Under the pieces are notes generated by a model. The model did not search any database. It was not told the DNA's origin and saw only the letters and a program-made list of their open reading frames with translations. A program made the translations under genes and the position numbers. From Acinetobacter sp. ANC 3813 (GTDB lineage Bacteria; Pseudomonadota; Gammaproteobacteria; Pseudomonadales; Moraxellaceae): a DNA stretch of 64,000 bases. Positions 8,640 to 19,644 of the stretch are shown piece by piece; within the stretch, counting starts at the first letter, position 1, and each line of letters opens with the position of its first letter. The stretch covers positions 186,001 to 250,000 of the forward strand of contig NZ_NEGK01000005.1 in the NCBI RefSeq assembly GCF_002135435.1, in the 5' to 3' direction.

Positions 8640-10301
8640 TTATTGCGGCAAAGCGCGTTCCAACAAGCGCGCTACATCCACCTGTTTCGCCTCGATCATC
8701 CCTGCGACGCGGCCATGAAATTGGCTATAACGCGTTTGAATAAAACTTTCCGCCACGTATTTTGGCGAATAGCGTTTTAACAACACCGCTTGCGCCAACA
8801 GGGTCAATCGGCTGACCAAACTGCGCCCCATAAACTGCAAATCATCAGGTACTTGCTGGAACAATGTAAATAAATTTTGCAATTCCACTTTCAGGGTTTC
8901 ATCGTCCAGCGCTGTTGAAGCCAAATCTTTGAATAATACTTCGATGGATTCAGGATCACGGCCAATCGCGCGCAGCACATCTAAGCACATGACATTGCCC
9001 GACCCTTCCCAAATGGTATTGACTGGCGCTTCTTTAAAAATTCGCGCCATGATTCCATTATCAACATAACCATTGCCGCCAAACACTTCCATCGCCTCAC
9101 CCGTCAGTTCGACTGCACGCTTACAGATCCAAAACTTAGAAGCTGGGGTCATGATGCGTTTCCATGCGGTGGACAAAGCATCATCATTTTCATAGCAATG
9201 CGCCAAATGAAAACTGAGCTGAGTCGCGGCCTCAGTTTCCAATGCCAGATCTGCCAGCACTGCTTGCATGAGCGGCTGTTCCGCCAAATGTTTGCCAAAG
9301 GCTTTACGCTGACGGGTATAGGCAATGCACTGCACCAAAGCCTGACGCAGCATGGCGCTTGAACCGACTGAACAGGTGAGACGGGTGTAATTCGCCATTT
9401 CGATGATGGTTGGAATACCGCGTCCTGCCTCACCAATCATCAGGCCCCATGCATTTTTAAATTCGACTTCAGAACTGGAGTTGCTGCGGTTGCCGACTTT
9501 GTCCTTCAGGCGCTGCACTTGAATACTGTTCTTTGAGCTATCGTCCAGCCAGCGCGGCACAAAGAAACACGCCAAACCCTCTTGTTCGGTTTTCGCCACC
9601 ACCAAATGCGCATCACACATGGGTGCAGAGAAGAACCACTTATGTCCTGTAAGCAAATAAGCTTTGCCACGCCCTGATTCTGCAATAGGACTTGCGACAG
9701 TTTCATTAGTACGCACATCCGAACCACCCTGTTTTTCGGTCATGCCCATGCCGAGCCAAATCGACTTTTTCTGCGCAATCGGCATATCACGTTCATCATA
9801 TTCGGTGGATAATAATTTATCGCCAATTTTTGCCCACAGTTCAGGCTCACGCTGAATTAAAGGAATACTGCCGAGTGTCATTGAGTTTGGACACAAATTG
9901 CCGCATTCAACCTGCCCCGCCAAATAAAAACGCGCTGCCCAATCCACCCATTTAGAAGAAGATTCAGGATGATTAAAAGGATGCGCATGGGTATCAAACT
10001 GGCGGTTCAAGCCCATCCATTTATGCCATGCGGGATGAAACTCAATAAAGTCTTTACGTCGACCGCGCGCATCGAAGGCATGTAAAATTGGCGTATGCTT
10101 ATTGGCAAGATCTGCATATTGATAATATTCAGATGAGCCAGCTGCTTTGCCCATTTCACATAAGATTGCCTGATCATGACTGCCGCAGCGTTTTAATATT
10201 TCATGCAACACTGTATCACTAGAAAAAAGGTTGTAGTTTTCCAGCTCATCAAATTGATTGCTGATTTGATGCGTCATCCATGTCTGTTCTAATGTATTCA
10301 T
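8640..10301 (-). CDS. AidB-like acyl-CoA dehydrogenase family protein
   Basis: Flavoprotein of 553 residues, longer than ordinary acyl-CoA dehydrogenases and the size of the AidB branch. The N-terminal FDTHAHPFNHPESSSKWVDW and LAGQVECGNLCPNSMT segments are typical of AidB. The GMTEKQGGSDVRTN and FGGNGYVDNGIMARIFKEAP motifs mark the FAD/substrate core. AidB proteins bind FAD and DNA and act in the E. coli alkylation response; many relatives have no proven role. It is a single gene, divergent from a decayed TetR-type gene that may once have controlled it. Confidence 0.85.
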   Translation of the reverse strand: MNTLEQTWMTHQISNQFDELENYNLFSSDTVLHEILKRCGSHDQAILCEMGKAAGSSEYYQYADLANKHTPILHAFDARGRRKDFIEFHPAWHKWMGLNRQFDTHAHPFNHPESSSKWVDWAARFYLAGQVECGNLCPNSMTLGSIPLIQREPELWAKIGDKLLSTEYDERDMPIAQKKSIWLGMGMTEKQGGSDVRTNETVASPIAESGRGKAYLLTGHKWFFSAPMCDAHLVVAKTEQEGLACFFVPRWLDDSSKNSIQVQRLKDKVGNRSNSSSEVEFKNAWGLMIGEAGRGIPTIIEMANYTRLTCSVGSSAMLRQALVQCIAYTRQRKAFGKHLAEQPLMQAVLADLALETEAATQLSFHLAHCYENDDALSTAWKRIMTPASKFWICKRAVELTGEAMEVFGGNGYVDNGIMARIFKEAPVNTIWEGSGNVMCLDVLRAIGRDPESIEVLFKDLASTALDDETLKVELQNLFTLFQQVPDDLQFMGRSLVSRLTLLAQAVLLKRYSPKYVAESFIQTRYSQFHGRVAGMIEAKQVDVARLLERALPQ

Positions 10302-10393
10302 TGCCTATATTTCCTGCTTGTTCTTATGTCCGTTTGCTTTCAGTATAGTCAAAAAATGGCTGCAGGATGTTTGGTTTTATCGAGTATGTTTTT

Positions 10394-10984
10394 ATGAAAA
10401 ATTCTGAGATACAGGTACGGCGCAAGATGCATCAAGCACTCGCCAAAGTCACATAAGAAGCCTTACAGCAGAGTGCTGTTCGGCTTTTGCATGAAAAGAT
10501 CACGGATAAATAACCCTTCGAGAAACCACAGAGTAGGATTGGGCACTTTTTATGATTTTTTCTAAGAAGGAAGATTTGATTGCCCTGAGCATACATGTGC
10601 TTGTAAAACAGCATGCTGAGCAGATGAAAAGTTATGCACAAACGCAAATAGAGTTATCCACAGATGGTGAAATAAACCGCTATCTCAAGTGAATGATCCG
10701 CTTTCAATTAGAGCAGATCCAAACACAGTAATTTTTATGGGCGCAAGTATTTTTATTGGAACGGCAGATTTCGGATATTGAAAGTTACCGTAAGAGTTAT
10801 GCCATGATGGTGCGTTTATACAGGATGAGGAACAGCTCAAGCCGACGGCTTTAAATCTGAAAAGGTGTGTTATGGCTTCGTGCCGCAAACTTTATTGATG
10901 GAGCCTGAGTTTAAAGATTGGCTGCCCCTCAAACAGGAGGTTGGGCAGATTTTCACACTTATAAAACAGTCCAATAGGCTTTAA
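10394..10984 (+). pseudogene. Decayed TetR-family regulator gene
   Basis: Reading the plus strand from the ATG at 10394, short in-frame stretches can be joined across several stops and at least one or two frameshifts. One stretch reads a phrase ending FSKKEDLIALSIHVLVKQHA, the position and style of the TetR recognition helix and the start of its ligand domain. It is followed by FLWAQVFLLERQISDIESY and a tail DWLPLKQEVGQIF before the TAA at 10982-10984. No intact frame exists. It faces away from the AidB-like gene, the usual place for a local regulator. The family call is inferred from the joined fragments only. Confidence 0.5.
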
Positions 10985-11002
10985 GACCACCATTTCAGCA
11001 AC

Positions 11003-11590
11003 TTATATAGAATGCTTATCCAAGATATTTTTATACATCATAAACATCGCTTTATAGCGGCGGTCATAAAGTTGCTCACCATATAGCAGCTCTACACACA
11101 AACTATCGACAATCCCCAAATAGGCATCACAATACAGTTCAAGCTGTTCATGACTCAAATTAAATTGAGCAAATGCCAAACGTAGCTTTTCTGTCAATAA
11201 TTGAATATAACCGATATATCCGCTTGAGATCATTGCGCTAAAATGTTGTGGTGGGACATAAGCCATTCGGATTAAAAACCTTAAATGGATATTCTCTAAA
11301 TAACGCGCCTGTAATTTTTGGCAATATACTTCGCCTGGTAAAACGTTATCTATATGTTCATCAAAGCATTGAATGACAAAGAGAGACTCCGCTTCCAAAG
11401 CGTTTAGGAATAACACATCAAATAAAACATCTTTACTTTCAAAATGGGTGTAAATAGAGGCTTTACGTATACCCACGGCTTCAGCAATCGCACTTAATGA
11501 TGCGCCTTCATAGCCATGAGCAACAAAATTTTCAAAAGCGGCATCAATAATACGGCTTTTTGAATTGGTACGTGTTTTTCTATTTTCCAT
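11003..11590 (-). CDS. TetR/AcrR-family transcriptional regulator
   Basis: Repressor-type regulator of 195 residues. The N-terminal helix-turn-helix lies at about residues 12-58, with AAFENFVAHGYEGASLSAIA and the recognition segment GIRKASIYTHFESKDVLF. The remaining alpha-helical part is the ligand-binding and dimer domain. It is the last gene of a two-gene unit behind the drug-efflux gene, only eight bases from that gene's stop, so it probably controls its own operon. A long palindrome at 12811-12840, upstream of the efflux gene, is the likely operator. Confidence 0.92.
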   Translation of the reverse strand: MENRKTRTNSKSRIIDAAFENFVAHGYEGASLSAIAEAVGIRKASIYTHFESKDVLFDVLFLNALEAESLFVIQCFDEHIDNVLPGEVYCQKLQARYLENIHLRFLIRMAYVPPQHFSAMISSGYIGYIQLLTEKLRLAFAQFNLSHEQLELYCDAYLGIVDSLCVELLYGEQLYDRRYKAMFMMYKNILDKHSI

Positions 11591-11598
11591 GCTTCATT

Positions 11599-12796
11599 TT
11601 AAACAGTATCGGCAGTCCTTATATTAGCACTGCGGGCACTGAAAAAAACTAAAGCTAAAATAATTGGTCCAACGATTGCTAAAAACACCAGCCAATAGAA
11701 CGTATTCATTTCCACAAGCTGACCTGCAATCGGGGTTGCGATGGATGCCAATAGCAATGGAAATGCACCTAAGAGTGCGGCACATGAGCCCAAAGCAGTT
11801 TTTTGTGAATTCATGGCAATGGCCATTAAGACGACTTCTAAAATGCCCAATCCAAATAATCCGAGTGCAATCCCACTGACAACGCCAATAATACTGTCAC
11901 TGACAAAATACATCACAAGACAGGTCATACTGCCGAGCATCATGAATACAGCACCCAATATTGCTAAATGAAGCTCCGAGATTTTTTTTCACCAGTAAAG
12001 CTGAAGCTGATGCACCAATCACCAAGCTAATGCTGGTTAAACCAAATACAAGTCCAAATTGCCCAACACTTAAACCAAAATCATTTTGATATACAAATGA
12101 AGAGCCACCAATATATGCAAATAAGAAAAAGTAGACCGCTGATAATGCAAATAAATTACACAGGAAAAATTTATTTTTTAGAATATTCCAGTAGTTCTGA
12201 CATACCGTTTTCAAATTGAGCTGAATACGATTTTCTTTTGCTAATGTCTCTTGGATATTCCAAATACTATTCAATAAGACCAATGCACTCATGGTCATCA
12301 AAGCAACCATTACACCTCGCCATCCGTAAGCTGTCCCAATCAAGCCACCAATTGCAGGAGCGACGATGGGACCAAGTGCAACAATTGTATTCAGCAGCGC
12401 ATATAACTGTGTTGCAGCAAGATCATCAACTAAATCACGAACCATGCTCATGATAATCACGACCGCCATGGCTGCGCCCAAGCCCTGAAAAACACGCGCA
12501 AAAATCAAACTTTCTATTGATGTTGCTAATGCAGCCCATAATGATGCCAAAACATACGCCGTAAGCCCGACCATCAAAGGTACTTTACGGCCCAAAGCAT
12601 CTGAAATTGGTCCAAAAAAGAGCTGTCCGACTCCCATAAAAATCAGAAATACAGATAAGGTGATTTGTGTTGCCGCATAGGTTGTATTGAGCTCTTGTGC
12701 CATATCCGGCATAGATGCTAAATACATATCGATGCCTGCGGGACCTAAAGCGACGACCAAGGCAAGAGAAATTATGGTCTTGAAGGGAATAGGCAT
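11599..12796 (-). pseudogene. MFS drug-efflux gene (Bcr/CflA type), frameshifted
   Basis: The two frames together code for one major-facilitator drug/proton antiporter of about 398 residues. The first frame (12796 to about 11990) gives ALGPAGIDMYLASMPDMAQE, the motif A segment GPISDALGRKVPL and about nine membrane helices. The second frame (to 11599) gives the last helices. They join at a run of eight As (minus strand, 11982-11989); seven As would keep one frame reading LLVKKISELHLAILGAVFMM. As sequenced, translation leaves frame and ends at 11897. The Bcr/CflA group, which includes CmlA-like chloramphenicol exporters, is the family; the substrate is unknown. It could be a true frameshift, phase variation or a sequencing error. 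Confidence 0.8.
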
Positions 12797-12810
12797 ATTA
12801 ATCCAAAATA

Positions 12811-12840
12811 ATTAAACTACCGAACGGTAGGTAGTTTAAT
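12811..12840. promoter_or_regulatory. Palindromic operator upstream of the efflux/TetR operon
   Basis: Eleven-base arms attaaactacc / ggtagtttaat are perfect inverted repeats around an eight-base centre. A nested repeat taccg / cggta lies inside. It is placed 14 bases before the efflux ATG, as expected for the binding site of the TetR-type regulator of the same operon. Confidence 0.75.
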
Positions 12841-12884
12841 TTATTGTGCCATTTTGTTCAAGAATTATTCTCTTCAGTCACAAT

Positions 12885-12915
12885 AAAAAAAACCGCCCTT
12901 TCAGGCGGTTTTTTT
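12885..12915 (-). terminator. katG terminator
   Basis: A-run, stem aaccgcc / ggcggtt with loop ctttca, T-run; it lies 15 bases beyond the katG stop on the minus strand. The symmetrical form would act on either strand. Confidence 0.9.
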
Positions 12916-12930
12916 ACATCTCAATGCAAA

Positions 12931-15625
<2,695 letters not shown>

Positions 15626-16681
15626 CTACACTGTCAGACGCTTGCCTTCACGTATGCAGATAAACGGATTCATCAGTTTAGAAGATTTACTGCGCGCTTT
15701 CTGCAAATCAAGCTCAGGCTGCTCACGGCTTTCATCCGTCAACTGAAAAGTGCGGTAATGAATACCCAAAGAGCATTTGGCATGCATATCTTTATGCGCC
15801 TGAAATGCATCTTCAGGGTTCATGTGCATATAGCGCATCAGCTGGCGCGGTTCATAAGCGCCAATTGGCAGCAAAGCAATACGCGGTGCGCCAAATTTGG
15901 CATGTATGGCTTTAAAATGCGGGCCATAACCGCTGTCACCTGCAAAGAAACAGTGGTCCTTGCCATTTAATACAGAAAAGCCGCCCCATAAAGCGCGGTT
16001 CTGATCACGCAAACCACGGCCTGAACTATGCTGAGCTGGGGTATAAACCAGCTTCAAATCACCCAGCAAAGCTGACTGCCACCAGTCCAGCTCAAAAACT
16101 TGAAAATGTTCAGGCAAATAATAGCTGTTGCCCAGCCCTGTATAAATGGGCATTTCAAACCGTTCATGCAGCCATTTCAGTGTGGCTAAATCCATATGAT
16201 CATAATGATTATGGCTTAAAAGCACAGCATCAATCGGCGGCAACTCTTCCAGCGCAATGCCTGCAGGACACGCGCGGCGCGGACCTCTGCCATTGCTTGG
16301 GCCGGCATATTCCGCCCAAACAGGATCGGTCAGCAGGTTGTAAGGGCCGATTTGAATCAGCACTGTGGCATGGCCGACAAACCAGACCTGCCAATCGTCT
16401 AAACTGGCATTCGGGCGTTCATGCGGTAAAGATCTGGATGATTGATGGAACGCGGCATATTCCTGCTTGCGGTTCACGCCCCACGTATTGGAGCGGCGCT
16501 TCAGCAGCCATTTGAATAAATCTGCACGGCTTCGGCCTTCAGGCGGACGGGCTAAATTAAAAAAGCGTTCACCATTAAAGTGCTCAGATGCCAGAAAATC
16601 AAATACAGGCTGGCGCCATGTATGTGACCAGCTTGCCTCTGCAGGCAATTCAAAATGCTTTTGTTCCGAATCGTGCGTCAT
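15626..16681 (-). CDS. MBL-fold metallo-hydrolase (NAPE-PLD/RomA-like)
   Basis: Zinc-dependent hydrolase of 351 residues in the branch related to N-acyl phosphatidylethanolamine phospholipase D and RomA. The metal motif is seen as LLSHNHYDHMDLAT (HxHxDH), preceded by VGHATVLIQIGPYNLLTDPV and followed by the FAGDSGYG and LPIGAYEPR motifs typical of this branch. No signal peptide is evident. The substrate is not known for bacterial members. It stands alone, convergent with nothing and separated by about 500 bases on each side. Confidence 0.88.
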   Translation of the reverse strand: MTHDSEQKHFELPAEASWSHTWRQPVFDFLASEHFNGERFFNLARPPEGRSRADLFKWLLKRRSNTWGVNRKQEYAAFHQSSRSLPHERPNASLDDWQVWFVGHATVLIQIGPYNLLTDPVWAEYAGPSNGRGPRRACPAGIALEELPPIDAVLLSHNHYDHMDLATLKWLHERFEMPIYTGLGNSYYLPEHFQVFELDWWQSALLGDLKLVYTPAQHSSGRGLRDQNRALWGGFSVLNGKDHCFFAGDSGYGPHFKAIHAKFGAPRIALLPIGAYEPRQLMRYMHMNPEDAFQAHKDMHAKCSLGIHYRTFQLTDESREQPELDLQKARSKSSKLMNPFICIREGKRLTV

Positions 16682-17073
16682 GGATATTCAAAGTTCTTTA
16701 AAATTTTTGATCAAAACACAAAACAATCACAGCAAAACTGCTTTTGTTCATCCAAACGGCCTAATGCCCTAAGCCCATAGTTTTAGGTAATTTTGGCTGC
16801 AAAATTGCTGCACCAGATAGATACAGGAAAATTGTTCAGCCATCAGCACAACTTGCCAATATCGCTTTCAGCAGCAGTATTGCACCTAATGCTGAACCAA
16901 TACGGGGCTTATAAAAACATAAGTGATGGCAAAGTGCGACCAGCTTCGGCTTATTGGGCTGCTTATATTAACCAATACATTGAAGTACAAAGGTTTATTT
17001 TTGTTGTATTTCAATATCGCTTTGCATATTTGATGTGCAGTTGGCATTTATTATGCTGCTTTAGCTCTAAAAA

Positions 17074-17089
17074 TGTTCCATGTGGAACA
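17074..17089. promoter_or_regulatory. parS-like centromere site
   Basis: TGTTCCATGTGGAACA differs in one base from the chromosomal parS consensus known from Pseudomonas (TGTTCCACGTGGAACA). The surrounding A and T extend the arms to eight bases each (17073-17090). It is intergenic. If bound by ParB it would nucleate the partition complex. This is inferred from sequence only. Confidence 0.55.
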
Positions 17090-17131
17090 TCATTTATACA
17101 ATCCAAGTAGATCGCGCTGCTGCCAATATGC

Positions 17132-17158
17132 AAAAAAGGAAGCCTCAGCTTCCTTTTT
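17132..17158 (-). terminator. Terminator of EamA-type gene
   Basis: A-run, stem ggaagc / gcttcc with loop ctca, T-run, 17 bases beyond the stop of the exporter gene on the minus strand. Confidence 0.88.
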
Positions 17159-17174
17159 AAGAGAACAATACACG

Positions 17175-18083
17175 CTAGAGTTTTGAAAAATATTGCGCGC
17201 GCCATTCTCTCCAAAAGTACATCACAATACCCAGCATCACTACAGCAATGCCCGCGACTGCATTTGAGCTGATATGCTCATGGTTCAATGTGGCCCCTAA
17301 GATCAGCGCAATCACAGGGGTCACCACATTGCTTAAAGATACAGTGGAAGCAGCCAAACGCTTGATCAGCCAGAAATAGCAAAGCATCGCCACAATAGAT
17401 GATAAAATCATGGTAAACAGGAATCCAATCAGCGCATTGCTGCTCGGCATCTGCGTTGGGAAATGCGGCCAGATAAATGGAATCAATATTAAGGATGCCA
17501 GCGCAGAAACGATCAATGAACCCGTAGCTTGCGACATGGGTTTCAGCGGCGCATTAATCTGTTTGACCCAGAAAATGGAGCTGATATACGACACCATGCT
17601 GATGATCATCAGCACCACACCCCATGGGTTGACTTTACTGTCGGCAGAGTCAATAAACACAAAGCTCAAACCGCTGACCGCGACGGCCATGCCCAGCCAC
17701 TGCAGACCGATCAATTTGTGCGTTCTTAAAATCACATGGCCGATCAGTCCCGCAATTAAAGGTGAAAAACCAAAAATCAGCGCCATTAATCCAGAGGTTA
17801 AATAATTGGCCGCCAAATAAATAAACAGCTGCGCGCCAATTAAATTTAAACTGCCCGCCACATAGCTTTGCATAGATACGCGATCAAAAGGCAAAGGATC
17901 ACGCATCAGGCCCAGTAAAAACAGCGCAATCACGGATGCCCCAAAATAGCGGATTATCAGCACCCACATTGGATGCACTTCCGCCACACTCCAGACAATC
18001 GCCAGCGGCGTGGCTGCCCAGATCAACACCAGCAAAGCATAAATACTTGCCGTGACGATCATGGGAGAGGAATTAGAGTTCAT
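17175..18083 (-). CDS. EamA-type drug/metabolite transporter (DMT)
   Basis: Inner-membrane exporter of 302 residues with about ten hydrophobic helices arranged as two EamA repeats (about 10-140 and 155-290). The first repeat has ALLVLIWAATPLAIVWSVAE and the second YFWLIKRLAASTVSLSNVVTPVIA, the characteristic end of EamA domains. The family exports amino-acid metabolites and purines, among others; the substrate is unknown. It is a single gene with its own terminator. It lies downstream of the hca operon on the same strand, but the hca terminator and a palindrome cluster intervene. Confidence 0.88.
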   Translation of the reverse strand: MNSNSSPMIVTASIYALLVLIWAATPLAIVWSVAEVHPMWVLIIRYFGASVIALFLLGLMRDPLPFDRVSMQSYVAGSLNLIGAQLFIYLAANYLTSGLMALIFGFSPLIAGLIGHVILRTHKLIGLQWLGMAVAVSGLSFVFIDSADSKVNPWGVVLMIISMVSYISSIFWVKQINAPLKPMSQATGSLIVSALASLILIPFIWPHFPTQMPSSNALIGFLFTMILSSIVAMLCYFWLIKRLAASTVSLSNVVTPVIALILGATLNHEHISSNAVAGIAVVMLGIVMYFWREWRAQYFSKL

Positions 18084-18155
18084 AAATGGTTCTATCGCAA
18101 TATAAATTCAGAAGCATTGCAGCACATAAAGTCCACCCAAAATCTATTCCGCGTA

Positions 18156-18245
18156 GCGGCATGGATGCCGCCGATAAGCTGAGATATAGGGATATATCTT
18201 CAGCTTATCGAAAGATTTTTGTCACTTTTGATCTCTCAAAAGTGA
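18156..18245. repeat. Cluster of three palindromes (intergenic repeat element)
   Basis: Three adjacent inverted repeats. First, gcggcat / atgccgc with loop gg (18156-18171). Second, cgataagctga / tcagcttatcg (18172-18182 and 18200-18210), with an inner agatata / tatatct extending the stem. Third, tcacttttga / tcaaaagtga with loop tctc (18222-18245). From memory, similar chains occur in intergenic sites of Acinetobacter genomes. No coding function is apparent. Confidence 0.6.
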
Positions 18246-18334
18246 GGCTTCACCTGCGCGCGAGCAGTTACCCATGACACAAAATTTGAGGTTTTTTGAT
18301 TCTCAAGCAAGTCTTTTATGTTTTTAACATTCAT

Positions 18335-18374
18335 AAAAAAAGCAGACCTAGGTTGCCCAAGGTCTGCCCTTTTG
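18335..18374 (-). terminator. Terminator of the hca operon
   Basis: Inverted repeat gcagacct / aggtctgc around a loop, flanked on the plus strand by a run of As that gives Ts on the transcribed minus strand; 23 bases beyond the hcaD stop. Confidence 0.85.
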
Positions 18375-18396
18375 TAAACTCATAAATAACGCAAAG

Positions 18397-19626
18397 TTAT
18401 TTCACAAGCTTACGAAGATCTTGACTCAGATCCAAATACTTATCTGCTTCAAACGCTGCGTTCTTGCTAATCAGCTTTTTAAGGTGACGCATTTCTTTGG
18501 CTGCATTAACCGTAATGCCGCCAACAATCACATCATCTGTCACGCCAAACAATACAAACGAGGATTCAGCGCGAAGCACAGGATTGATTTCACCGCGCAC
18601 TTGCCATTCTGCCGCAGCCATGTCCCCAACAAATTGATAGTTGATTTCAAGCTGATCTGTCCAGAACCATGCTGGGTTTGGTGTCGGATGCTCTGCACCC
18701 ATTACATGGCGCGCAAAGATGCCCGCCTGCAGGTTGGCATTTTCCCACGTTTCTACACGGCGGTGATTGCCGCAGTCACGCAGCTGAGTTGCGACATCGC
18801 CAGCGGCATAGATGTCTGCATTAGAGGTTTGACAATTGTCATTCACTTTAATTGCAAGATCAACTTCTAAGCCTGCTTCAACCGCAAGCTGAGCATTCGG
18901 CACAATACCGATGCCGTAAACCACAGCATCTGCACGCAATTCTTCGCCGTCACCTAAAGTCACAACGATTTCTTCGCCATCCAGCTTGCAGTCCGCAATA
19001 GATGTAGACAGGCGCACATCTACACCCGCTAAGCGCTGCTGTTCAAGCAGGAACTCGCTCAATACGCGTGGAGATGAACGGCCCATCACCATTGGACCCA
19101 TTTCAATCACAGTCACTTGGCATTCTTTGAAGCGTGCGCTCGATGCAAGCTCAAGACCAATCACACCGCCGCCGATCAAAATAATGCGTTGACCCGCCTG
19201 CAGCACAGGGACTAAGGCTTGTGAATCCTCAAGGTTGCGCAGGGTGTACACATGCTTGCCCAATGCATCAAAGTTTGGCAAACGGCGCGCTGCACCGCCT
19301 GTTGCAAGAAGCAATTTGTCATAAGCAATAACATCACCATTTTGCAATTCAACATTTTTGGCTTCGGCATTGATTTTCGCCACGCCATTGCCGCGAATTG
19401 TTTCTACGCCAAGATCTGCCAGCTTTTCTTCTGACAGAATTTCGATTTTGGTGTCTTCAGGCTTTAAGATCACGTCTTTAGACAAAGGCGGACGTTCATA
19501 CGGAAGATGCGTTTCATCACCAATCAAGATGATTTTGCCTTCGTATTTATTGCCGCGAAGTTCTAAAATCGCGCTTGCACCTGCTTGACCCGCACCTACT
19601 ATGACGATGGTTTCGATGTTGCTCAT
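18397..19626 (-). CDS. hcaD: 3-phenylpropionate dioxygenase ferredoxin reductase HcaD
   Basis: FAD-dependent reductase of 409 residues that passes electrons from NADH to the Rieske ferredoxin HcaC. Two dinucleotide-binding motifs are visible: VGAGQAGAS at residues 10-18 for FAD, and GGGVIGLELASSARF near 150 for NADH. The ADAVVYGIGIVPNAQLA and DIYAAGDVA motifs are typical of dioxygenase ferredoxin reductases. It is the last gene of the hcaEFCB-mhpB-hcaD unit, 18 bases after mhpB. The hca assignment rests mainly on the operon; alone it would be a generic ring-hydroxylating dioxygenase reductase. Confidence 0.88.
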   Translation of the reverse strand: MSNIETIVIVGAGQAGASAILELRGNKYEGKIILIGDETHLPYERPPLSKDVILKPEDTKIEILSEEKLADLGVETIRGNGVAKINAEAKNVELQNGDVIAYDKLLLATGGAARRLPNFDALGKHVYTLRNLEDSQALVPVLQAGQRIILIGGGVIGLELASSARFKECQVTVIEMGPMVMGRSSPRVLSEFLLEQQRLAGVDVRLSTSIADCKLDGEEIVVTLGDGEELRADAVVYGIGIVPNAQLAVEAGLEVDLAIKVNDNCQTSNADIYAAGDVATQLRDCGNHRRVETWENANLQAGIFARHVMGAEHPTPNPAWFWTDQLEINYQFVGDMAAAEWQVRGEINPVLRAESSFVLFGVTDDVIVGGITVNAAKEMRHLKKLISKNAAFEADKYLDLSQDLRKLVK

Positions 19627-19644
19627 GTGCTTAAACTCTTACAA

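Larger units (their letters stand above)
16682..17174. other. Intergenic region carrying a parS-like site
   Basis: About 490 bases without a supported gene. It holds the terminator of the EamA gene (17132-17158), a 16-base parS-like palindrome (17074-17089) and the leader of the metallo-hydrolase gene. Plus-strand frames here lack ribosome binding sites and family resemblance. Confidence 0.5.

Noticed and set aside
10432..10888. Two minus-strand short frames behind the AidB-like gene
   Set aside because: They lack ribosome binding sites and family resemblance, and lie antisense to the TetR-like remnant.
16793..17110. Plus-strand frame of about 105 codons over the parS-like site
   Set aside because: No start signal and no recognised family; it covers the terminator-proximal spacer and is probably spurious.
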